A stretch of 64,000 nt of DNA from Georgenia yuyongxinii (lineage in GTDB: Bacteria; Actinomycetota; Actinomycetes; Actinomycetales; Actinomycetaceae). Under the pieces are notes generated by a model, which was not told where the DNA came from, did no database searches, and saw only the letters and a list, made by a program, of their open reading frames with translations. Positions within the stretch are counted from its first letter, which is position 1. Each line of letters starts with the position of its first letter. The position numbers and the translations under genes are program-made. This document shows positions 1 to 9,589 of the stretch, piece after piece. The DNA lies in NCBI RefSeq assembly GCF_006352065.1, contig NZ_CP040915.1:1550001-1614000 (forward strand). The letters run 5' to 3'.

Positions 1-984
1 ATGTCGGACCCTCTGACGGCCCTGGCGGAGATGGGGTCCCGGGCGGCTGCTGCTCATGACGCCTCGACGGTCGGGGAGCACCTGCTGCCGAGGCTGCTCG
101 CCTCGACGGCCAGCACGATGCACCTGGGCTACGCGGCGGTGGAGCTCGCCGATGGGTCGGTGATCTCCAGTGGCGAGGTCGGGGGAGAGCACGTGCGTGT
201 GCCGCTGGTCCACGACGGTGCCGATGTCGGCTTCCTCGTCGTCGGTGGCCGGCGTGCGGGCCTGTCGCGCAGGGATCGAGACCGCCTGGCACGATTGGCG
301 AGTCAGGTCGCCGTAGCGGCCCACAACGTCCTCTTGGTCAACGCGTTGCGCCGGTCCGGCGAGGAGCTCGTCAACGCGCGAGAGGAGGAGCGGCGACGCC
401 TGCACCGGGAGCTGCATGACGGGGTCGGACCCTCCCTCGCCGCTCTGGCGCTGACCATCGAGCTGGCGCGTGACCTGGTTGTGGACGAACCGAAGGAGGC
501 CGTCGAGCTGCTCGACCGGACCCTGCCCCGGCTGAAGGGGACGGTGGACGACGTCCGGACCGTCGTCCTCGGTCTGCGGCCGCCCGCGCTCGACGACCTG
601 GGACTGGCCGGGTCCGTGCGGGAGCTGGCCGCTGGTTTCGCCGGGCCGAGCCTCTTGGTGCGCGTGCAGGTCGACGGCGACCTGTCGGATCTGCCGGCAG
701 CGACCGAGGTGGCGACCTATCGGATCGTCGCCGAGGCGCTGGCGAACGCGAGCCGGCACGCCGATGCAGGGGAGATCGTCGTCTGGCTGGAGCGGTACGG
801 GGATGAGGTGAGCGTCGACGTGGTGGACGACGGCCGGGGCATCGAGGTGAGCCGACCGGGTGGCGTCGGGCTGCAGTCGATGACGGGGCGGGCCACCGAG
901 GTTGGTGGTCGGCTGCTGCTCGGCCCGGGCAGGGACGGCCGCGGAACCAGCGTCCGCGCGGTCCTCCCGGCGGTGACACCGTGA
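1..984 (+). CDS. NarL-type sensor histidine kinase (possibly 5'-truncated by window)
   Basis: Sensor kinase half of a two-component system; it should autophosphorylate on His and pass the phosphate to the overlapping response regulator. The first ~110 residues look like a GAF-type input region. A HisKA_3 dimerisation segment follows with the phospho-acceptor His near residue 139 (ELHDGVGP). A HATPase_c domain comes next, with N box NASRHA near 249 and G1 box DDGRGIE near 276. No membrane segment is visible. The ATG is the very first base of the window, so the true start may lie upstream and a sensor region may be missing. The stop codon overlaps the next GTG start (GTGA), which indicates translational coupling. 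The signal sensed cannot be read from the sequence. Confidence 0.88.
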   Translation: MSDPLTALAEMGSRAAAAHDASTVGEHLLPRLLASTASTMHLGYAAVELADGSVISSGEVGGEHVRVPLVHDGADVGFLVVGGRRAGLSRRDRDRLARLASQVAVAAHNVLLVNALRRSGEELVNAREEERRRLHRELHDGVGPSLAALALTIELARDLVVDEPKEAVELLDRTLPRLKGTVDDVRTVVLGLRPPALDDLGLAGSVRELAAGFAGPSLLVRVQVDGDLSDLPAATEVATYRIVAEALANASRHADAGEIVVWLERYGDEVSVDVVDDGRGIEVSRPGGVGLQSMTGRATEVGGRLLLGPGRDGRGTSVRAVLPAVTP

Positions 985-1634
985 GGGTGGTCGTGGTGGA
1001 TGACCACCCCGTCTACCGGGAGGGTCTGAGCGCGGTGATCGGCCGCATGGACGCCGTCGAGGTGGTGGGAGAGGCGGATGACGGCGAGGCTGCGGTGCCG
1101 CTAGTGCAGCGCCTGCAGCCCGACGTGGTCGTCATGGACCTGCACATGCCGCGTCTGAACGGCATCGACGCCACGCGGCAGGTCCTGGAAGTCGCTCCGT
1201 CGACCGGCGTGCTGGTGCTGACGATGCTCGAGGGCGACGAGTCCGTGTTCGCCGCGATGCGAGCGGGGGCCCGCGGTTACGTGCTCAAGGGCGCCGACCG
1301 CGGCGAGATCGAGCGGGCCCTGCGCGCCGTCGCCAGCGGGGAGGTCGTCTTCAGTGCAGGCGTCGCCGCGCGGGTGCTCGCCTGGTTCCGCACCGGAGGT
1401 GCAGCCCGCGAGTCGCTGGCCCCCTTTCCCGAGCTGACGGAACGCGAAAGGGAGGTGCTCACCCTGGTGGCCCGAGGTCTGACGAACACGGAGATCGCGA
1501 GCAGGCTCGTCGTGTCCGGCAAGACGGTGCGTAACCACGTCTCCAACGTCTTCGCCAAGCTGCACGTGACGGACCGCGCGTCTGCGGTGGCACGGGCACG
1601 GGACGCCGGTCTCGGTAGAACAGACCTGGCGTAG
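981..1634 (+). CDS. LuxR/NarL-family response regulator
   Basis: DNA-binding output partner of the preceding kinase. The receiver domain starts at residue 1 (VVVVDDHPVYREGL) and has the phospho-accepting Asp near residue 53 (VVVMDLHMPRLNG) and the conserved Lys in YVLKGA. A C-terminal LuxR/GerE helix-turn-helix covers about residues 150-210 (LTEREREVLTLVARG, NTEIASRLVVSGKTV, NHVSNVFAKLHV). Length (217 aa) is normal for the family. The GTG start overlaps the kinase stop by 4 bases. No target operator can be assigned; the adjacent DNA downstream is a non-coding accessory zone, so the regulon probably lies elsewhere. Confidence 0.93.
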   Translation: MRVVVVDDHPVYREGLSAVIGRMDAVEVVGEADDGEAAVPLVQRLQPDVVVMDLHMPRLNGIDATRQVLEVAPSTGVLVLTMLEGDESVFAAMRAGARGYVLKGADRGEIERALRAVASGEVVFSAGVAARVLAWFRTGGAARESLAPFPELTEREREVLTLVARGLTNTEIASRLVVSGKTVRNHVSNVFAKLHVTDRASAVARARDAGLGRTDLA

Positions 1635-2825
1635 GTCAGCGATCCGAGCGGCGGTTGACATGCTGCGGCGTCGCTCAGGGGGACCAGGTGAGCGCTCGTG
1701 GGTGGGACGTCGTTGCGGGCCATGTCCGTCTACAATCGGATCGACGCCTTTGTCCATCAGGTGTACTGGGGGCGCCGCGCAAGGCAACGTCGGGCGGACC
1801 GTCGGTCAGACGCTCGCCGGGCTGGCGAGGGCGGGGTCTCTGCGGTGGGCGTGAGTCACGCCCACCGTTCAGTCCTCCGCTGATTCGTCTCCGAAGCGCG
1901 AGGCCTCCGGCCGCGTTGCGGTCCTCGGCCAGCAGCCGAGGGGCGCCGCCTCGCGGGGACAGCGGCTTGCGTCTCGGCACGGAGGGAAACGCAGGATCGC
2001 AACCTCACCGAGGCGGCTGGCGGTGACGACACGCTGGCGGAGCGCACCATCGCCGCCGGCGCTGCGCCCGCCGAAGCGGTCGAGCTGTCCGTGCCCCAAC
2101 GATGGCGGCGGCGCGTACCCCTTTCCGTCCCCTCTGACCGCGTCCTCCCAGCCCCCCGAGGAGAGGCACGGCAACAATGCAGGTCAGAGCGTCCCCTCGT
2201 CGGGAAGCGTGTATGCGGCGGCGGCAAGTGATCTTTGTTGGCGGCCTCGGCCACGGTGCGTTGGTGATGGTCGAGAAGTTGGCCAGGATCGACTCGGTCG
2301 AGAGTCTGCGCGAACTTCGGACGGACTTGTGCGCGCGTCCTCCAGACCGTGCGCATTGCGGCTCCTCCTACGTTCACGCGAGCGTTCGAGGTCGACGAGG
2401 ACGTCGTCGGCGGGTACACGGGCAACTCCTGTCCGCGTTGGCGGGCCACGATTCTGTCGGCACGCGGCACGCGGCACGCGGCACGCGGCACGCGGCACGT
2501 GTGTGCGGGATCGTGATGCGCGCTTTGATGCCGAGCCACATGCGGGGGAGGTGATGGTCGCGCGCTCGGCGGTTGGCAATGTCGGGTGCACCCGCGACCT
2601 GGTCGGTCATGGCGCCGCGTTCCGTCACAGGCGACGTTCGCCCGGGCTCCGGCTCGTCGTCGTTCGGTGCGGCGGTCGCTGTCGCCGTCGCTCGGCGGCG
2701 TCCCGGCGGCCGCTGCCGCCGTCGTTGCCTTTCGCCGCCGCGGTCCGTGGTGTCGTCTCGAGGCTGGTCACACGTCTGGCACTGAGGCCGGTTGAGCGAA
2801 CACACCTTCATCGTGGAGGTGTGAT
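1635..2825. other. 1.2-kb gene-poor stretch, decayed accessory DNA
   Basis: No convincing gene is visible. The open frames here lack recognisable domains, overlap on both strands and have no plausible ribosome binding sites. A + strand frame around 1930-2215 and a - strand frame around 2190-2370 have somewhat protein-like composition but match no family I can name. A 7-bp tandem repeat lies at 2461-2500. The stretch runs directly into a broken conjugative relaxase, so I infer it is eroded plasmid or integrative-element DNA. Confidence 0.5.
2461..2500. repeat. 7-bp tandem repeat, 5 copies plus partial
   Basis: The unit CACGCGG is repeated perfectly five times (2461-2495), followed by CACGT. 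It lies in the non-coding accessory stretch upstream of the relaxase remnant. It could be a slippage-generated microsatellite or part of an old iteron-like region; the sequence alone does not decide. Confidence 0.8.
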
Positions 2826-3467
2826 GTGACGGTCTCGATGAGGGTGATGTCGGCCGGGGACGGCTATGCGTTCTTGCTGCGCTCGGTCGTAACCGGCGAC
2901 GGCCTGGCGTCGCATACCTCTGCACTGTCCCGGTACTACGCCGCGGCCGGCACACCGTCGGGAACCTGGATGGGCGCGGGCGTCACCCAGTTCGGCAAGG
3001 GCGAGCTGCAGGCAGGCATGACCGTCACCCCGGAGCAGCTGCAGGCGCTCCTGGGCTGCGGGTGCGACCCGATGACCGGTGCCGGCCTTGGACGCCCCTA
3101 CCAGCGGTACGCGACCGTGGCGGAGCGCATCGCTGCCCGCGTCGCAGGGATCGACCGGAGCCTGCCCGTCGCGGAGTACGACGCCGAGGTCGCCCGGATC
3201 GAGGCCGATGAGACCACGCGGGGACCGCGCACCTCGGTTGCCGGGTTCGACCTGACGTTCTCGGTGCCGAAGTCCGTCTCGGTGCTGTGGGGCGTGGCCG
3301 ATGCCCACACCCAGGAGCTGATCGTCGAGGGCCCACCATATGGCTGTCGCGCAGGTGTTGGAGTTCTTCGAGCGGGAGGTTGCCGCCACCCGGGTCGGCT
3401 CCGGGGGCGTCGCGCAGGTCGAGGTTCTCGGGGTGGCGGCCGTCGGGGTCTTCCGGATGGGTGGCGT
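2826..3467 (+). pseudogene. TrwC/MobF conjugative relaxase, N-terminal remnant, frameshifted
   Basis: N-terminal part of a MobF-type relaxase (TrwC), the enzyme that nicks and pilots DNA in conjugation. Frame 1 reads MTVSMRVMSAGDGY, then RYYAAAGTPSGTWMG and GFDLTFSVPKSVSVLWG, all typical of actinobacterial TrwC proteins. At the G run 3329-3331 one extra G shifts the frame. The homology continues in the next frame from 3331 (AHHMAVAQVLEFFEREVA) to about 3467 and then stops. Intact TrwC proteins are several times longer and carry a helicase domain, so this is a dead fragment. A GTG at 2826 and an ATG at 2838 are both possible original starts. Confidence 0.85.
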
Positions 3468-3526
3468 GAGAACCTCCATCCTCGGAAGACCTCGACCCCT
3501 ATCGGGCGACCGACGCACCGCCCCTC

Positions 3527-3553
3527 ACTACACCCTCAACTGCGAAGAGCCGC
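3527..3553 (+). mobile_element. Right-end remnant of an ISL3-family element
   Basis: These bases read as the last codons of an ISL3-type transposase (LHPQL, with the usual stop changed to CGA) followed by GAAGAGCC, which matches the right terminal inverted repeat of ISL3-family elements (GGCTCTTC on the other strand). 21 of the first 25 bases match a second such end at 5508-5534. Only the tip remains, so the call rests on this match and on family knowledge. Confidence 0.5.
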
Positions 3554-3622
3554 CAAAGTGGCACACAGGGACTCCTCTCCTATACTTCAAAGCCGAGTAT
3601 TGCGGCTGGAGCACGGCTGAGA

Positions 3623-5101
3623 TCAGCGCGGCTCCAAGCGGTCCTCGCGGGGCACCTCGACGAAGAAGTCCTCTGCCTCCAGACGTTCCCAGATCCGCGC
3701 GTTAATCCGACCGGCGGTATTGATAACCTCGGCGACGTCGTCGAAGACAAACTCGCCGTCACGCAGCTGCCACACACCCTCGGTGAGTACGTTGCGCACC
3801 GACAGTCCATTGGCGTAAAGCAGGAGGTTCAGTGGCTCCGGCGGCACCACACCGACGCCGTGCGGCGCCCCCACGACGTCGATCGAGCACAGGTCGGCGC
3901 GTGCACCTGGGACGAGGCGGCCCAGATCCCGCCGCTCCAGACCCGCCGCAGCGCCGATCGTGGCGGCATGCAGCGCCGTCCAGATCGATGGTCGGTCCAT
4001 CGCCACCGCCGAACGGTCGACGAGGAAATCCGTGCGCGCCCGGCCGTACATCACCGCCAGCTTGATGTTCTCCAGATAGTCCGCCGAGTGCGCGTCGATC
4101 CCGATCGAGGTGTTGACGCCCGCCGCGAGCATCTCAGGCCAGGGGGCGATCCCCGGCGAGACCCCACCGCCGGTAGCGGAAGGCGAGTTGACATAGGTGA
4201 AGTTGTCGCGGGGAAGCAGGTCCAGGTCACGTTCGAGCTCGAGTCCAAGGCAATGAGCGCCGAAGACGGGCGTTCCCGGGTCAAACAAGCCAAGCGCCGC
4301 AAGCCACGGGACCTCATCATTGCCCCATACCCGGCGAAACTGCTCATCCGTCCCCGTCGGGCCACCAGTGAAGCCGGCCTGCAGGTGAATCTGCACACCG
4401 TGGAACCGCTCCGCCGCTTCTCGCACCTGTCGGATCGTTTCGGGCGTGTGCGCGGCACTGGTTCCAACTGCCATCATCGGCCGAAGGAGATCGTCCTCGA
4501 TGGACGCCGCGAAGTCCACGGCGAGCGCAATCTCCGTCTCGGTTTCGGCCGCGGCAGCGCGCAGCACGTGTTGATCAGCGCCCCAGAGTTCCATGATCCG
4601 ATGCATGCCAGGGACCATCGCCGAGGGATAGCCGCGTACGCCGTACCGCCGAGCAACCCGTACGTAGGACTGCATCTGCTTGAGGCTGAGCGACATTTCG
4701 ACATGTGTGGTGCATCCGCCGCGCAACATCCCTAGCACGTTCGCCGCTGTCAGGGCGTCCCGCTCATCGTCGGTAAGCTCTTCGAGGAGCTCCATCGTAT
4801 GCAGGAAGTTGCGGCCGCGGCGGGTGCGGGGATTGCTCTCGACGTAGCCGCGTGTGGAGCTCAGCGCGCCGATGTGGCTATGTCCCGAGATGAAACCTGG
4901 CAAGAGCAGGTGCCCTTCAAGCCAGATCCGGTCGTCGCTGCCGCGCGGATCGGTAGCGGGCCGCACATCCGCAATGACACCCCGATCGATGACCACCTCG
5001 TGGTCGCGGACGAGTTCCAGCCGGTCGTCGGTCGCGGTCAGCACCCAACTCGCGCCGACGATGCGCGGGCCGGCGGTGGAGCGATCGCGGTCTGGGGTCA
5101 T
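3623..5101 (-). CDS. Amidohydrolase, ATZ/TRZ-cytosine deaminase-like
   Basis: Metal-dependent hydrolase of the amidohydrolase superfamily, probably deaminating or dechlorinating a small N-heterocycle or hydrolysing an amide; the substrate is unknown. The metal-ligand pattern is intact: GHSHIG (HxH) near residue 78, QIHLQAG, GAHCLGL and GIDAHSAD. The flanking beta-sandwich is present at both ends (VVIDRGVIADV; GARADLCSIDV). I start at 5101 because AGGAGG lies 7 bases upstream; the frame is open 12 codons further. The gene is less GC-rich than its neighbours and stands alone between transposase fragments, with an ISL3 tail beyond each end. I infer it is cargo acquired with mobile DNA. Length (~492 aa) is normal for the family. 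Confidence 0.85.
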   Translation of the reverse strand: MTPDRDRSTAGPRIVGASWVLTATDDRLELVRDHEVVIDRGVIADVRPATDPRGSDDRIWLEGHLLLPGFISGHSHIGALSSTRGYVESNPRTRRGRNFLHTMELLEELTDDERDALTAANVLGMLRGGCTTHVEMSLSLKQMQSYVRVARRYGVRGYPSAMVPGMHRIMELWGADQHVLRAAAAETETEIALAVDFAASIEDDLLRPMMAVGTSAAHTPETIRQVREAAERFHGVQIHLQAGFTGGPTGTDEQFRRVWGNDEVPWLAALGLFDPGTPVFGAHCLGLELERDLDLLPRDNFTYVNSPSATGGGVSPGIAPWPEMLAAGVNTSIGIDAHSADYLENIKLAVMYGRARTDFLVDRSAVAMDRPSIWTALHAATIGAAAGLERRDLGRLVPGARADLCSIDVVGAPHGVGVVPPEPLNLLLYANGLSVRNVLTEGVWQLRDGEFVFDDVAEVINTAGRINARIWERLEAEDFFVEVPREDRLEPR

Positions 5102-5216
5102 GAGCGGGCCTCCTGCAAGCAAAAGTGCCGGCTCCATGTGCCAGCTGTGACGGACAATCTAGCGAGGTCAAACCCGCGGGAGTGCCGTATCGGACGGCGT
5201 GATCCGTTCGGGTTGC

Positions 5217-5350
5217 TTAGGCGCTCACAGCGGCGGGGATCTCGGCGGTGGTGACCTCTTCGGTTCGCTTACGAGGGTGAGGGGACTTGGCCAGGACTTC
5301 GAGGCCGAAGTAACGGCGGCCTTCTGCCCATCGTCGTGCTGTTCGGCGGC
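5217..5350 (-). pseudogene. IS256-family transposase, C-terminal remnant
   Basis: On the minus strand the last ~40 codons of a mutator-type (IS256) transposase are readable: WAEGRRYFGLEVLAKS, then a basic tail and the TAA at 5217-5219. The preceding EQHD segment is one frame off, so a single base has been lost at the D-E-W junction. Everything N-terminal, including the DDE catalytic core, is gone. The fragment lies immediately upstream of the amidohydrolase gene and could have brought in promoter activity, but no promoter is evident. Confidence 0.7.
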
Positions 5351-5364
5351 GGCGACATTAGGGC

Positions 5365-5534
5365 TTCGATCGGCTCGGGACATCGGATGGGCCAACCGAG
5401 GCCATGAACGGTCGCCTCGAGCACTTCCGAGGCTCCGCCCTCGGGTACCGCGACCTCATCAACTACATCGGACGGTCGCTGCTCGAGGCCGGCGGATTCA
5501 GAACCCGACTACACCCTCGATTCTGAAGAGCCCC
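5365..5534 (+). pseudogene. ISL3-family transposase C-terminus with right inverted repeat
   Basis: The + strand reads GTSDGPTEAMNGRLEHFRG, then SALGYRDLINYIGRSLLE, then a GGFRTRLHPRF end and TGA at 5524-5526. This is the conserved C-terminus of actinobacterial ISL3 (IS1096/IS1165-like) transposases. It is followed by GAAGAGCC, the expected right terminal repeat. The DDE catalytic region is absent. A matching right end lies at 3527-3553 in the same orientation, so the amidohydrolase sits between two ISL3 right ends. Confidence 0.75.
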
Positions 5535-5855
5535 TTTGGCTCCGCCGCCGCCTCGTTTGGGTGAGTTGTCTTCGAGGCCAGGACCCTGCGTTGGTCCTGA
5601 GTTCGGTCATTCGGGAGCCCAAGGCGGTCCGTTGCTGCGGATGACCCAGGGCTCGGTAGAGTTGCCGATGGTGGGCATGTTGCCCACTCGAGATCAAGAC
5701 GTGACCGTCAGGGTCTCGCCACCTCCGTCTCGGCGGGGGAGCGCACACGTGCCCGATTCCCCCATGGTTCCCCCACAGCCTCCCGGCTCACATTGGCTTG
5801 CAGGTCAGGGCGGGTACGCACAGTTCAACGTCTGACCCGTCTGGCTCGTCCGCCC

Positions 5856-5888
5856 CGCGAGATGTCATCTTCTCCGCGAGATGTCATC
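5856..5888. repeat. Dispersed intergenic repeat, copy 1
   Basis: A 14-base unit CGCGAGATGTCATC occurs twice in direct orientation (5856-5869 and 5875-5888), separated by TTCTC. The same arrangement recurs at 19603-19634, and in reverse complement as part of a hairpin at 21586-21641. All three copies are in non-coding DNA just beyond gene 3' ends. Function is unknown; a REP-like element or a protein-binding site are both possible. Confidence 0.75.
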
Positions 5889-5909
5889 GGTGTGCGCCGC
5901 GGCGCGGGC

Positions 5910-6782
5910 TCAGAGCTGCGGCGCGGCGAAGGTGTCGCACGCGGCCATCGTGCCCTGCTCATAGCCCGTGGTGAACCACTGCACCCGCTGCTCGGCCGCG
6001 CCGTGGGTCCAGGTCTCAGGGTTGACCTCTTGCCCGGCGCCGGCCTGGATGCGGTCATCGCCCACTGCGGCGGCCGCGTCGATCGCATCCGTGACCTGCT
6101 CGCGCGTCGGCGGCTGGATGAACGTCACGCCCGAGTCCGGGTCGACGACGTTCGCGGCCTGTCCGACCCACAGCCCGGCGTAGCAGTCCGCCTGCAGCTC
6201 CAGCCGGACGCCGTCGGACTCGGGGCCGGTGCCCTGCCGGTCGATGGTGGCCATCGTGCCCTGCTGGTTCTGGATGTGATGGCCCCACTCGTGGGCGACG
6301 ATGTACATCTGTGCCAGCGGCGCGTTCTCCGCACCCAGCTGCGTCTCGAGCTGGTCGAAGAACCCGATGTCGAGGTAGACCGAGGCGTCCGGCGGGCAGT
6401 AGAACGGGCCGACGGCGGCGGTGGCGTTGCCGCACCCGGTCGAGACGCTCTGCTCGAAGACCCAGAAGTCGGGCTGCTGGTACGCGATCCCGGTCTGGTC
6501 GGGCAGCGCCGCGCCCCAATACTGGTCCAGCGCGTCCGCCGTGAAGAGCATCCGGCAGTCGGTGAACTCGTTGGCGTCGGCGCCGGTGCGGCAGTGCTCG
6601 AAGGACCCCTGTTCCGCGGTGGGCTGCTCACCGCCCTCGAGGACGCCGGAGACGTCCTGGCCGGTGAAGAGATAGATCAGCAGTGCCACGATGCCCAGGC
6701 CGCCACCCCCGACGGCGATGCCCCGTCCGCGTGAACGGCCCACCCGCCCGGTGTCGGCACGCACGCCCTCGTTGAACGTCAT
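5910..6782 (-). CDS. Neutral zinc metallopeptidase (YpfJ/KPN_00183-type)
   Basis: Membrane-anchored zinc peptidase of the neutral zinc metallopeptidase family (PF04228). A short N-terminal cytoplasmic segment rich in Arg/Gly is followed by one transmembrane helix (GIVALLIYLF, ~res 30-40), so the catalytic domain should face outward. The zinc motif HEWGHH begins near residue 164, and the third ligand region LELQADCYAGLW lies ~40 residues later. Four cysteines in the external domain could form disulfides. The start at 6782 (MTFNEG) gives 290 aa, the usual length; the frame is open further upstream but that part overlaps the divergent phosphotransferase gene. Physiological substrates are not known for this family. 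Confidence 0.88.
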   Translation of the reverse strand: MTFNEGVRADTGRVGRSRGRGIAVGGGGLGIVALLIYLFTGQDVSGVLEGGEQPTAEQGSFEHCRTGADANEFTDCRMLFTADALDQYWGAALPDQTGIAYQQPDFWVFEQSVSTGCGNATAAVGPFYCPPDASVYLDIGFFDQLETQLGAENAPLAQMYIVAHEWGHHIQNQQGTMATIDRQGTGPESDGVRLELQADCYAGLWVGQAANVVDPDSGVTFIQPPTREQVTDAIDAAAAVGDDRIQAGAGQEVNPETWTHGAAEQRVQWFTTGYEQGTMAACDTFAAPQL

Positions 6783-6904
6783 GGGCAGAACGTAGCCTCG
6801 GCGCGTCGCACGTGCCCGTCGCACGCCGCGGCGCCAGGCTTCCCGTGCGGGGTCGGCGAACGTCCCGGCCGGTCGTGAGCACCGGGCCGGAGGAAGGAGA
6901 GCGC

Positions 6905-7783
6905 ATGGCCGACAAGCCCGCTGCCGAGGTAGCCGTCGACGAGGCACTGGTCGCACGGCTCCTCGCCGACCAGCACCCGGACCTCGCCGCACGCCCGTTG
7001 CGCCTGGTGGCCAGCGGCTGGGACAACGCGATCGTCCGGGCGGGGGAGGACCTCGCCGTGCGCGTGCCGCGCCGCGCGGCCGCCGCCGACCTGATCCGCC
7101 ACGAGCAGCGGTGGCTACCGGTGCTGGCCCCGCGCCTGCCGGTGGATACCCCGGTCCCGCTGCGCCACGGGGAACCGACGGCATACTTCCCGTGGGCGTG
7201 GAGCGTGACCCCGTGGCTGCCGGGGACGACGGCGGCCGTCCTCGCCGCGGGGGAGCGACGGCCGCTGGCGGAGCCGCTCGCCGCGTTCGTCACTGCGATG
7301 CATCGGCCCGCCCCCACGGACGCCCCGCACAACCCGGTGCGCGGTGTGCCGCTGCGCGGACGACACGACGCCGTGCGAGAGCGGCTCGGCTCGGGGCTCG
7401 TGCCCGAGGCGGACCGTGTTCTCACCCTCTGGGAGGACCTCAGCCGCGCACCGGCCTGGACCGGACCGCCGCTGTGGCTGCACGGCGACCTTCACCCCGC
7501 GAACATGCTCGTCCGCGACGGCGTCCTGACCGCCGTCCTCGACTTCGGCGACCTCACTGCCGGAGACCCGGCCACCGACCTGGCCACCGCCTGGCTCACG
7601 TTCGACGCCCCCGGCCGCGACTCCTTTGCCCGCGCCCTGGCCGGGGCCTACGACGAGGCGACCTGGCGCCGCGCCCGTGGCTGGGCGCTGTCCCTGGCGA
7701 CGGCGCTGCTCGCGCACTCCGACGACGTGCCGCTGCTGCGCGCGGTGGGTGAGCACACCCTGCGCGAGGTGCTCGGAGGCTGA
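6905..7783 (+). CDS. Aminoglycoside phosphotransferase-family kinase
   Basis: Small-molecule kinase of the APH/choline-kinase fold (PF01636). Visible signatures are the glycine-poor N-lobe SGWDNAIVRAG with the Val-Arg Lys-equivalent region LAVRVPRR, the catalytic loop LHGDLHPANML near residue 200, and the metal-binding DFGDLTAGDPATDLA. The ATG at 6905 is preceded by AGGAAGGAGA and gives 292 aa. Such genes are common in actinomycetes and most do not confer resistance; the substrate here is unknown. A hairpin at 7780-7835 starting at the stop codon probably ends the transcript. Confidence 0.87.
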   Translation: MADKPAAEVAVDEALVARLLADQHPDLAARPLRLVASGWDNAIVRAGEDLAVRVPRRAAAADLIRHEQRWLPVLAPRLPVDTPVPLRHGEPTAYFPWAWSVTPWLPGTTAAVLAAGERRPLAEPLAAFVTAMHRPAPTDAPHNPVRGVPLRGRHDAVRERLGSGLVPEADRVLTLWEDLSRAPAWTGPPLWLHGDLHPANMLVRDGVLTAVLDFGDLTAGDPATDLATAWLTFDAPGRDSFARALAGAYDEATWRRARGWALSLATALLAHSDDVPLLRAVGEHTLREVLGG

Positions 7784-7835
7784 CGACGGACGCCCGGCTG
7801 CGCCGTCGGGCATGACGCTCTCGGTCCGTCGTCAG
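7780..7835 (+). terminator. Nested inverted repeat after phosphotransferase gene
   Basis: A perfect 12-base inverted repeat (7780-7791 with 7824-7835, arm CTGACGACGGAC) encloses a smaller stem (GCCCG...CGGGC). It overlaps the stop codon of the phosphotransferase gene and precedes the ABC-F promoter region. There is no U tract, as is common for actinobacterial terminators. Confidence 0.55.
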
Positions 7836-7940
7836 ACGTGTCGAACCTGGCAGAACCGGGCGAAGCGGACCGCCGTACACTGGAACGGCGCGTCCCGGCG
7901 TGCTCCCCACTCTCCTGAGCCATGTCTTGAGGTCTGCCCT

Positions 7941-9554
<1,614 letters not shown>

Positions 9555-9589
9555 GACCTGGCCCGGCTCGACCTGGGGGCTGGTCGGCC

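Larger units (their letters stand above)
5138..5909. other. Transposon graveyard and non-coding spacer
   Basis: The stretch holds an IS256-type fragment (5217-5350), an ISL3-type fragment (5365-5534) and a 33-bp dispersed repeat (5856-5888). Bases 5540-5855 show no gene I can support. They end near the 3' end of the converging metallopeptidase gene, which closes the accessory zone on this side. Confidence 0.6.

Noticed and set aside
2023-2829. Plus-strand open frame of 268 codons before the relaxase remnant
   Set aside because: No start signal, Arg/Ser-rich composition, includes the 7-bp tandem repeat, and overlaps several equally long frames on the other strand.
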